Shown here piece by piece: positions 7,936 to 14,177 of a DNA stretch of 23,836 bases (the first letter of the stretch is position 1; each line of letters starts with the position of its first letter). Below the pieces are notes generated by a model that was not told the origin of the DNA, searched no databases, and saw nothing but the letters and a program-made list of their open reading frames with translations. The stretch is from contig CAJTNW010000010.1 of the NCBI GenBank assembly GCA_910577795.1, positions 25,758 to 49,593 on the forward strand, written 5' to 3'. Source of the stretch: an uncultured Christensenella sp. (GTDB taxonomy: Bacteria; Bacillota; Clostridia; Christensenellales; UBA3700). The position numbers and the translations under genes are program-made.

Positions 7936-8820
7936 TTAGTTTTTTAAACTGTTTACAAACTGCAAAGCAGAATAATTTAGCGGTACACCTTTCATTGTAA
8001 CCAAAGCAAAAGCCCTTTTGGGCATATCAAAATTAATAGGCACTTTGTGCAATATACCTTGAGATACATCTTGCTCTACTATTGATTTTGGTGCAACAGT
8101 TATGCCTAAGCCAACTCTTGCCATATCCAACATTAAATCAAGACTACCAAGTTCCAACATAGGGTTTAAAGTTACTCCAAATTTTTGAAAATGTTCGTCT
8201 ATAACTCTTCTTGTATTACTTAGTTTTTCTAGCATAATAAGAGGCTCATTTGCAATTTCCTCTGCAGATAATGGTTCATTATATCTTGCTATCCAGTCGC
8301 TATTGCACACAAACACATCTTCAGTATCAACTACATTAGAAAAATCAAGTAAGTCATCTTCAAGTGGCACATTGACAAAACCAATATCTACTTTACCGCT
8401 TTTTAATAAGTTAACAGTCTCACCTGTAGTTCTGTTTGTAACCTTTACACTTATATCAGGATATTTATTAATAAAATTCTTAATATATGGCAATAAAAAG
8501 TGTTTTGTAATTGTGTCTGACGCACCAATTTTTATCTCACCATAAGTAAGTTCTTTTAATTGACTAAATTTCTTTTCCGCTTTATCAATTAATTGATTTG
8601 CTTCTTTGATATAGTCATATATCATTTTTCCTTCATAAGTAAGTTCCATACCCTTACTTGTACGCTTAAATAACCTACCACCTATCTGCGTTTCCAATTG
8701 CTTAATAGACTGACTAACTGCAGGTTGAGAAATATATAGTTCACCAGCGGCCTTTGTTATACTACCAGTTGATGCCACCATATAAAAAATTCTGTACAAT
8801 TCATAATTGATAAAACTCAT
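7936..8820 (-). CDS. LysR-family transcriptional regulator
   Basis: A 294-residue LysR-type regulator. Residues about 1-62 are the winged helix-turn-helix (GSITKAAGELYISQPAVSQS), followed by the linker helix. Residues about 92-294 are the effector-binding domain (GEIKIGASDTITKHFLLPYI, then the hinge around LEDDLLDF). The gene is immediately upstream of glnN, with only a 9-nt gap that contains the glnN ribosome site, so the pair forms one operon and the regulator probably controls nitrogen assimilation. Most LysR genes are divergent from their target; this arrangement in the same direction implies autoregulation together with glnN. A GAGGAG ribosome site and its own promoter (8851-8879) precede it. 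The effector is not known. Confidence 0.9.
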   Translation of the reverse strand: MSFINYELYRIFYMVASTGSITKAAGELYISQPAVSQSIKQLETQIGGRLFKRTSKGMELTYEGKMIYDYIKEANQLIDKAEKKFSQLKELTYGEIKIGASDTITKHFLLPYIKNFINKYPDISVKVTNRTTGETVNLLKSGKVDIGFVNVPLEDDLLDFSNVVDTEDVFVCNSDWIARYNEPLSAEEIANEPLIMLEKLSNTRRVIDEHFQKFGVTLNPMLELGSLDLMLDMARVGLGITVAPKSIVEQDVSQGILHKVPINFDMPKRAFALVTMKGVPLNYSALQFVNSLKN

Positions 8821-8850
8821 TTGTATATTCTCCTCTTTTTTATCTCTTAT

Positions 8851-8879
8851 ATAATAATTAAAAATTATAAAAAAATCAA
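8851..8879 (-). promoter_or_regulatory. Promoter of the LysR-glnN operon
   Basis: On the minus strand TTGATT (8874-8879), a 17-nt spacer, and TATTAT (8851-8856). The ribosome site GAGGAG (8830-8835) follows closely. AT-richness makes chance matches easy, but spacing and position fit well. Confidence 0.5.
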
Positions 8880-8928
8880 TTATTTTTAATCACATTTTTT
8901 AAAAAGTGTATTTATAAAACATATAGTT

Positions 8929-10239
8929 TTATTTTTCCATGCTATTTCGGAGCATTTTGCTCGTTGAACGTTTAAATAATAACGAATAATTAATTAAGCA
9001 CACCGCAACAACCACTCCCAAAGTAAATACTACTGCTATTGCAAACGTTATCAAAAAGTTTGCCCAGCCAAAAAATACTCCTACTCCAACCATGCTTGAT
9101 AGCAAATAATCAAGCAAATAAACTAAACCATAACTAAACGCGTAGGCTACTATTGCTGCTATCATAGATAATATGAACATTTCACAAAACAAAATAGTAA
9201 ACAATTTTTTCTTATCCAAGCCATACACCTGCATAACTGCATAAAAGTTATTTTTCTTTTTCATCATAAAGCGCATACTATACATCATATTTAAAATCAA
9301 AGCACTAATTATACCCAAACCAACAGTTGCCATAATTCCGTTTAATATGCTGCTAATTATTCTTACTGTAGTTGACATAGACAAGCCATACTGACTGCCT
9401 AATTCTACACTTTTAACATTCAAAATACTTAGGTTTTTTACATTGTCAATAAGTTTATCGTCCAATTTAAAACCTTTCATATAAAGTTTAGTTTGGTATT
9501 TGATATTATTTAAATCATTCTTTAAAAAATAATTTTTAAACAATTCACTTCCTGTACTTGCAATAAAATGTTGCTCAATTGTATTTGTTAATTCATAAAA
9601 ATGCATATTCATTATGCCGGCTATTTTAAATGAATAGTTTACATTATCAAAAGCAATAGTCAAAGTTTTATTTAATATGCTATTATCCAAATTAAATTCT
9701 TGCAACAAATATTCACTTATAATAATTTCGTTATCCTCAATACTATCTTTGCCTAGCAATAAGCAATTATTGCCTTTAAATCTAAAATCCAATTCCTCTT
9801 CTTGATGTGGTTGAACAATTTGTGTGTTAGGTTTTACGAAAGCAAAATTACCATAATGCAAATTATTTACAAAAGGGTCAATACCTATTTGCAAATTTCC
9901 ATCATAATAATCATGGTCACATTCATAAAGTTTACCATCTATTTTTATTGTCATACCACGCAAATTTTTAATATTTCTACATATTGCAATTTCTGCAACA
10001 TTGCTTATGCCATCAATATTTTTTGCTTTTTCTAACTTGTCATTAGTTAATGGCAATGTTGTTTCTACAATAATATTATGGGCAGACCTATATGATTTTG
10101 TAATTCTATCTGTTTCTTCGCCAAGTGCAACTGAATATGCTGTAAAAATACACATAATAATAACCATAGCCAAAATTGACAATGCAACTTTTGCTGATGA
10201 CCATTTTCTTGCTATTATATTTTTCCAAGCAATAAGCAT
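8929..10239 (-). CDS. FtsX-family ABC transporter permease (second of a pair)
   Basis: A 436-residue membrane protein of the FtsX/MacB permease type. One membrane segment (about 17-39) is followed by a large extracytoplasmic domain (about 40-295) and three membrane segments (about 298-322, 347-374, 394-419). The block MRFMMKKKNNFYAVMQVYGLDKKKLF is the cytoplasmic coupling loop typical of the family. I chose the ATG at 10239: GAGGAGGAC lies just before it and the upstream permease stops 1 nt earlier (TGA, T, ATG), so the two are translationally coupled. Longer starts would overlap the end of the upstream gene. No ATPase gene adjoins. Substrate unknown: a lipoprotein, peptide or lipid exporter, or a sensor of antimicrobial peptides, are all possible. 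Confidence 0.85.
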   Translation of the reverse strand: MLIAWKNIIARKWSSAKVALSILAMVIIMCIFTAYSVALGEETDRITKSYRSAHNIIVETTLPLTNDKLEKAKNIDGISNVAEIAICRNIKNLRGMTIKIDGKLYECDHDYYDGNLQIGIDPFVNNLHYGNFAFVKPNTQIVQPHQEEELDFRFKGNNCLLLGKDSIEDNEIIISEYLLQEFNLDNSILNKTLTIAFDNVNYSFKIAGIMNMHFYELTNTIEQHFIASTGSELFKNYFLKNDLNNIKYQTKLYMKGFKLDDKLIDNVKNLSILNVKSVELGSQYGLSMSTTVRIISSILNGIMATVGLGIISALILNMMYSMRFMMKKKNNFYAVMQVYGLDKKKLFTILFCEMFILSMIAAIVAYAFSYGLVYLLDYLLSSMVGVGVFFGWANFLITFAIAVVFTLGVVVAVCLINYSLLFKRSTSKMLRNSMEK

Positions 10240-10240
10240 A

Positions 10241-11458
10241 TCAGTCCTCCTCCAAAATATTTCTGCTAGGAGCAGTTTTTTGCATAATAAGCCATTTTGC
10301 AAGCATAAGCATACAAGTAATAAAATAACAAATAGCAAACACTCCTAGTACAACCCAATAATTTATACCAATAGTAAACGAATATCCAATGCTTGCGCAG
10401 TATAAAGATACGAAGTAGTTATATAGCGGAAGTGTCATCCAACTAATAACACAAACTATAGTAATAAGTAGCATGAATATAATAAAATATGCCATCATTA
10501 TACGAAAAGTATCTGTGCCTAAAATACGCAACAAACTAATGTGTTTTATATTTTGAGAAATTATCATATTAATAAAGTTTAACATAATGATAATACCGCA
10601 AATAATCATTATTATACCTACTATCATACAAATAACCTGAGTGTTTTTGACTGTAGATATCATATCAAAGGCAGTGCCCTCTTTTATTGAATATTTTTTA
10701 TGCAAATCATTGTAAACTTCGTATAATTTATCTATTTTACCAACTACTCCATAAGCATTAAAAGTAGTGTTACTCTCAAACAAAATCTTTCTTGCAGATG
10801 GCTCAGATACAAAGCATAAATAATCATTAACCATATTGCTTCCGCTTTGTGAAACAATATAATCTCTCAATTTTTCGCCATCAAAAATACCTTTTACCAC
10901 AAGTTCTATAATAGTATTTCCATATTTGTATTGCAATTTATCACCAACTGCAATATCCAACTTATCCTCACCTACAAATTTATTGGATAGCCAAATTCCC
11001 TCTTCATCAAAATCCCAAATTTTACCAGAAGATTCTCCTTCAAAAAATTGACTGTATATTTCGGGTAAATGGTCTTTTTCTGAAAGCAAAATATTATTAT
11101 AATAGTTTGTTGCAAGTATAGTACCATCTATATCTTTTATCTCGTCATAAGGCAATTGTTCCTTACCATTAAAAAGTAAGGAATAATTTTTGCAAGCAAC
11201 ATCAAGTTCTTCCTCAAAAGTAATAAAGTACTTGTCTTTATTATCATAAAGGTCCTTATCTGCATTAGATATATGCATACCAATAGTATCATGCATATAT
11301 TCCTCATAATAATTGTAAAAATTGCTAGGAAGTGCCGTTGCAATGTTGCACAAAGTGAAGGCACTCATAAATAAAATAAGTGTCACAATAATTGCTATTA
11401 AAACTTTTGATTTGTTTTTAACAATTTCACTAAGCGCTAATTTTAAAGTAAAATTCAT
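10241..11458 (-). CDS. FtsX-family ABC transporter permease (first of a pair)
   Basis: A 405-residue permease with the same plan: membrane segment at about 17-41, extracytoplasmic domain about 42-270 (the stretch WLSNKFVGEDKLDIAVGDKL is typical of the MacB periplasmic core), and three membrane segments at about 274-300, 319-341 and 366-389. The coupling loop is NIKHISLLRILGTDTFRI. The stop overlaps the ribosome site of the next permease, so both form one transcript and probably one heterodimer. The start is less certain: no good ribosome site lies at the normal distance before the ATG at 11458; a GAGGGAG lies about 25 nt upstream. A promoter with a palindrome over its -10 box precedes it. No ATPase gene is adjacent, so the energy-coupling subunit must come from elsewhere. 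Confidence 0.85.
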   Translation of the reverse strand: MNFTLKLALSEIVKNKSKVLIAIIVTLILFMSAFTLCNIATALPSNFYNYYEEYMHDTIGMHISNADKDLYDNKDKYFITFEEELDVACKNYSLLFNGKEQLPYDEIKDIDGTILATNYYNNILLSEKDHLPEIYSQFFEGESSGKIWDFDEEGIWLSNKFVGEDKLDIAVGDKLQYKYGNTIIELVVKGIFDGEKLRDYIVSQSGSNMVNDYLCFVSEPSARKILFESNTTFNAYGVVGKIDKLYEVYNDLHKKYSIKEGTAFDMISTVKNTQVICMIVGIIMIICGIIIMLNFINMIISQNIKHISLLRILGTDTFRIMMAYFIIFMLLITIVCVISWMTLPLYNYFVSLYCASIGYSFTIGINYWVVLGVFAICYFITCMLMLAKWLIMQKTAPSRNILEED

Positions 11459-11499
11459 ATACTAAAACTTGCAAAAAGCAATACTCCCTCATTGTATTT

Positions 11500-11516
11500 T
11501 TATTGTAACACAATAA
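11500..11516. promoter_or_regulatory. 17-bp palindrome over the permease promoter
   Basis: TTATTGTaacACAATAA is a perfect palindrome with 7-bp arms and a 3-nt centre. It covers the -10 box of the permease promoter (11502-11507), the position expected of a repressor operator. Confidence 0.5.
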
Positions 11517-11530
11517 TATATAAATAACAA
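11502..11530 (-). promoter_or_regulatory. Promoter of the permease pair
   Basis: On the minus strand TTGTTA (11525-11530), a 17-nt spacer and TACAAT (11502-11507). It gives a leader of about 37 nt before the ATG at 11458. Confidence 0.55.
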
Positions 11531-11665
11531 TAAATACGCGCAAAAAAAATAATATTTTTATTAAAATATAAAATTATGCAAAATAAGGAAAATTTTTTAT
11601 GCCTCTATACACCAAAATTAGTTTAAATTGCTAAAAAAAGCAAACATTTAAATTAGGAGGATATT

Positions 11666-11794
11666 ATGGAAAATATCGACGTAAAAGAAGTTACTGATGC
11701 TTGGAAAGATGACAAAGGTTATGACCCAACAGGTAGTTACACTGGAAGAACAGATAAAGGCGAATCTCCTATCCAAGACGCAGATGACTTATAA
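11666..11794 (+). CDS. 42-residue acidic peptide
   Basis: A small gene with a perfect ribosome site (AGGAGG at 11655-11660, 5 nt before ATG) and a strong terminator directly after the stop codon, so expression is likely. The product has 42 residues: an acidic N-terminal half (MENIDVKEVTDAWKDDKGYD), then a Gly/Ser/Thr turn region GSYTGRTDKGE and an acidic end PIQDADDL. There is no Cys, no signal peptide and no membrane segment, and no GG-type leader. The segment from DPTGSYTG to QDADDL has the look of a conserved core, but I cannot name a family. It is the only plus-strand gene between 3.4 kb and the end of the window, and is divergent from the permease pair. It could be a structural small protein, a signal or a modified-peptide precursor; none can be shown. 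Confidence 0.75.
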   Translation: MENIDVKEVTDAWKDDKGYDPTGSYTGRTDKGESPIQDADDL

Positions 11795-11822
11795 AAAACA
11801 AGGGGAACTTCCCCTTGTTTTT
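11794..11822. terminator. Two-way terminator after the 42-aa gene
   Basis: ACAAGGGGA / TCCCCTTGT (11798-11806 and 11810-11818) with a 3-nt loop is flanked by A's on the left and T's on the right. It overlaps the 42-aa stop codon and can also end the convergent 336-aa transcript. Confidence 0.9.
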
Positions 11823-11871
11823 ACTTTTTATTACATATTTGATTTTATAAAATATTTACCAAAAACTATTT

Positions 11872-12882
11872 TTAATAATCAGCATTTATTATCATCTCAC
11901 CTGTTTGAGCATTTTGATAATAAACAAAATACCCACGATTTTCAGCAAGTTTATCCTCAATTTTTAGCCATTCACCAAATTTTAAATTGTCCATATCTAT
12001 TTGATTAAAATCATTGTACGGAATAGCATAAGCAATAATAGATGGGATATTATCTTCATAAATAACACCAACGCTATAATCATTATCACTATTAATTCTA
12101 ACCCATTTAGAGCCCCACACTCTGTTCTCCAATTCTTCATTTTTAGGGTGAGAGTTTAAAAATTTATTTAAATCTTCTTTAATTTGTGCATAATAATTAG
12201 TATTAATTGAATTATTATCTATGTTTTGCATTATAAAATCTACTCCGCTGCTTATATCTTCATTTTCTTTAATTATTATTTCTTGCACCTTTTCATCTTT
12301 TACTTCAACATTTTGTATAACTACATTATCTTTGTTTATGTTATCCCCTACAAACATTTCATTATCAATATTTATGCTATCGTCAATAATCTCCAAATGT
12401 TCACTTATAACATCAACTTCTGTTTGATTTTTTAATTCATAAATTTCTTTTTCTTGCAATTTAGTGTCGATTTTTGACATATTTTTATCGGTTTCATTAC
12501 TGTTTTCTATCTCAATATTATTGTTTTTATCTGCAGGTATTTCAGTATTTACTTCTTTTTTATAGATAGTATCACTTGTTTTTTTGCTAGGCATTTTATT
12601 GCAATCAAGTTTATTAAACAGCATCATAATTTTTTGAATATCTGTTTTACCTTGCAAACTTCCATAACCTAATACTTCTTTATCTTCCCCTAACAATAAA
12701 ATATCTTTTGGGCAATAGCCAACTATATTTATACTAAAATCAATTTTATCAATAATTTTTACTACTACGCCATCAAATAAAACCACTTTAATTACTCTAT
12801 CAAAATCTTTGCCAACAAAGTGCATTTTATTATCAATTTTAACCATTCCTTTTAAAAAACCTTTTATAACAAATATCTTCAT
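11872..12882 (-). CDS. Hypothetical protein with acidic linker and C-terminal domain
   Basis: A 336-residue protein in three parts. Residues about 1-95 are a small beta-rich domain (FLKGMVKIDNKMHFVGKDFD, then GYGSLQGKTDIQKIM). Residues about 96-225 are a low-complexity linker rich in Asn, Asp, Glu, Lys and Ile. Residues about 226-336 are a second compact domain with several aromatic residues (RVWGSKWVRI, YSVGVIYED, GEWLKIED, GYFVYYQNAQTG). There is no signal peptide or membrane segment, so it should be cytoplasmic. GAGGTGA precedes the ATG. It lies downstream of rpmA but behind a terminator, and in a place where obg often stands in Firmicutes; it shows no GTPase motif and is not Obg. I do not recognise a named family. 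Confidence 0.8.
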   Translation of the reverse strand: MKIFVIKGFLKGMVKIDNKMHFVGKDFDRVIKVVLFDGVVVKIIDKIDFSINIVGYCPKDILLLGEDKEVLGYGSLQGKTDIQKIMMLFNKLDCNKMPSKKTSDTIYKKEVNTEIPADKNNNIEIENSNETDKNMSKIDTKLQEKEIYELKNQTEVDVISEHLEIIDDSINIDNEMFVGDNINKDNVVIQNVEVKDEKVQEIIIKENEDISSGVDFIMQNIDNNSINTNYYAQIKEDLNKFLNSHPKNEELENRVWGSKWVRINSDNDYSVGVIYEDNIPSIIAYAIPYNDFNQIDMDNLKFGEWLKIEDKLAENRGYFVYYQNAQTGEMIINADY

Positions 12883-12956
12883 AACTCACCTCATAAAAGT
12901 TTATGCAACAATTACTCAAAATAAAACATAAATCTTCATAAAATGAATTTTTTAGA

Positions 12957-12984
12957 AAAAAAAACAAGTGCCTTTAAGCACTTG
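12957..12984 (-). terminator. Terminator after rpmA
   Basis: CAAGTGC / GCACTTG (12965-12971 and 12978-12984) with a 6-nt loop is followed on the minus strand by eight U. It closes the rplU-prp-rpmA transcript 25 nt after the rpmA stop. Confidence 0.9.
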
Positions 12985-13009
12985 CTATTTTAATTTTTAA
13001 GTAAACTAA

Positions 13010-13288
13010 TTATTCTGCTGCATAAACACTTACTTGTTTATCAGTCTTACCCTTTCTTTCAAATCTAACTACTCCGTCTACAAGTGCGAACAAAGTATCA
13101 TCTTTACCGATACTTACATTCATTCCTGGGTGGAATTTAGTTCCTCTTTGTCTAACCAAGATATTACCTGCTTTTACAAATTGACCATCAGCACGTTTAA
13201 CGCCTAATCTCTTAGACTCACTATCACGACCGTTTCTTGAACTACCAACACCTTTCTTGTGAGCGAATAATTGTATATTAATAAACAT
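13010..13288 (-). CDS. rpmA: 50S ribosomal protein L27, with cleavable N-terminal extension
   Basis: L27 of the large ribosomal subunit; its N-terminus reaches the peptidyl-transferase centre. The protein has 92 residues. It begins MFINIQLFAHKKGVGSSRNG, so eight residues precede the Ala-His-Lys-Lys that is the N-terminus in E. coli. In Firmicutes this extension is cut between Phe and Ala by the protease Prp, whose gene is directly upstream here. The predicted cut is after F8. GGAGG lies in the last codons of prp and the gap between stop and start is one nucleotide, so translation is coupled. Confidence 0.97.
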   Translation of the reverse strand: MFINIQLFAHKKGVGSSRNGRDSESKRLGVKRADGQFVKAGNILVRQRGTKFHPGMNVSIGKDDTLFALVDGVVRFERKGKTDKQVSVYAAE

Positions 13289-13289
13289 A

Positions 13290-13619
13290 TTATACTACCT
13301 CCAATTCAATAAAATCTGAAAAACCTTGATATAAATCCGATACGCCTAACAGCATAGTATCCAAAATATTGTCACAAATTTTGCGTTGCTCTAAAGTTAT
13401 ATTTTGCGGTATTGCAAATTTTAAATAACCCTCTTCATCTTGCCTTTCAAACTGCATATTTACACCCGCAACACTTAGTATGCCTAGCATAGCAGTTTGC
13501 ACTATTGATGATAACGCACTACAAACAATATCTTCACCTTCTGCTCCGTAGCCTGTATGTCCATCACAAGTTACTTCAGTAATACTACCATTTTGTTTTA
13601 CAACTTTAACACTTGTCAT
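13290..13619 (-). CDS. prp: Ribosomal-processing cysteine protease Prp
   Basis: A small cysteine protease (109 residues; YsxB family) that removes the N-terminal extension of L27. The catalytic pair is visible as H21 (in DGHTGYG) and C33 (in DIVCSALSS), matching H22 and C34 of the Staphylococcus enzyme. The gene lies between rplU and rpmA, three nucleotides after rplU, exactly as in other Firmicutes. The ribosome site (AGAGG) is inside the end of rplU. The substrate and the enzyme are thus made from the same transcript. Confidence 0.95.
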   Translation of the reverse strand: MTSVKVVKQNGSITEVTCDGHTGYGAEGEDIVCSALSSIVQTAMLGILSVAGVNMQFERQDEEGYLKFAIPQNITLEQRKICDNILDTMLLGVSDLYQGFSDFIELEVV

Positions 13620-13622
13620 TGA

Positions 13623-13928
13623 TTATGCCTCTATAGCAGTAATCTTAAGTGCTGTAAATGGTTGACGATGACCTTGACGTTTTCTGATATTTTTCTTTGC
13701 TTTATACTTGAAAATGTTAATTTTCTTAGCCTTGTCTTGAGCAATTACTTCTGCTTTTACAACTGCTTTTTTAATATCTTTGCCAACTTTTACTGCACCA
13801 TTATCAGATACCATCAATACTTCTAGTTCAACATTGTCGCCAACATTTGCGTCCAATTTTTCAACTTTAATAATAGAGTCTTGCTCTACTTTGTATTGCT
13901 TACCACCTGTTAAAACGATTGCATACAT
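13623..13928 (-). CDS. rplU: 50S ribosomal protein L21
   Basis: L21 of the large subunit, 101 residues, a normal length. MYAIVLTGGKQYKVEQDSII at the start and KYKAKKNIRKRQGHRQPFTALKI at the end are the L21 signature; the latter basic segment binds 23S rRNA. A very strong ribosome site (GAGAGGAGGT) precedes the ATG. It is the first gene of the rplU-prp-rpmA operon, behind its own promoter and an L21 leader RNA. Confidence 0.97.
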   Translation of the reverse strand: MYAIVLTGGKQYKVEQDSIIKVEKLDANVGDNVELEVLMVSDNGAVKVGKDIKKAVVKAEVIAQDKAKKINIFKYKAKKNIRKRQGHRQPFTALKITAIEA

Positions 13929-13936
13929 TACACTTT

Positions 13937-14006
13937 ACCTCCTCTCACCAGTCTCGCTAAACCAATCGGGGGTGCATAGCACTCTTAGAACCCTTATTAT
14001 GCGGCT
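13937..14006 (-). promoter_or_regulatory. L21 leader RNA
   Basis: The transcript upstream of rplU contains a GC-richer, structured stretch unlike the AT-rich surroundings. Blocks GTAGCCGC, GGGTTCTAAGAGTGC, GCACCCCCGATTGG and TTTAGCGAGACTGGTGAGAG resemble the Firmicute L21 leader known from Rfam (recognised from memory, not searched). GTGC-TAT-GCAC and GGGT/ACCC pairings are visible. It ends in the rplU ribosome site, so it probably lets a ribosomal protein reduce its own translation or transcription. Confidence 0.75.
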
Positions 14007-14012
14007 ACAACA

Positions 14013-14041
14013 AATTTACCATAAATTTTACCTTTTGTCAA
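14013..14041 (-). promoter_or_regulatory. Promoter of rplU-prp-rpmA
   Basis: On the minus strand a perfect TTGACA (14036-14041), a 17-nt spacer and TAAATT (14013-14018). The start point would be near 14006, right at the first base of the leader RNA structure, which supports both calls. Confidence 0.75.
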
Positions 14042-14110
14042 ATGATTTTACTATTATAATTAATATTTTAATATTATCATCTCAATTTAATTACAACTTA
14101 ATATTAAATA

Positions 14111-14149
14111 AAAAATTGCACAACATAAAAATTATCTAGTGCAATTTTT
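14111..14149 (-). terminator. Terminator after rng
   Basis: An 11-bp inverted repeat, AAAAATTGCAC (14111-14121) and GTGCAATTTTT (14139-14149), with a 17-nt loop. On the minus strand it ends in a U tract. It separates rng from the rplU promoter. The long loop makes it less typical. Confidence 0.65.
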
Positions 14150-14177
14150 TGTAGTAATTTTAAATGTGTTTTTATCA

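Noticed and set aside
8944..8960. 16-nt identical string near the end of a permease gene and in the terminator at 21751-21780
   Set aside because: In one place it is coding, in the other a hairpin arm. It may be chance or a remnant of a lost permease 3' end; not enough to call a repeat.
10240..10338. Upstream start adding 33 residues to the second permease
   Set aside because: It overlaps the end of the first permease in another frame; the ATG at 10239 has a perfect ribosome site and the usual permease N-terminus.
11455..11481. Tiny TTG-start frame whose TGA overlaps the first permease's ATG
   Set aside because: The nearby GAGGGAG lies only 2 nt from the TTG, too close for a start; eight codons give no evidence.
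11599..11634. 11-codon frame upstream of the 42-aa gene
   Set aside because: AAGGA precedes it, but it is too short to judge and AT-rich DNA makes such frames easily.
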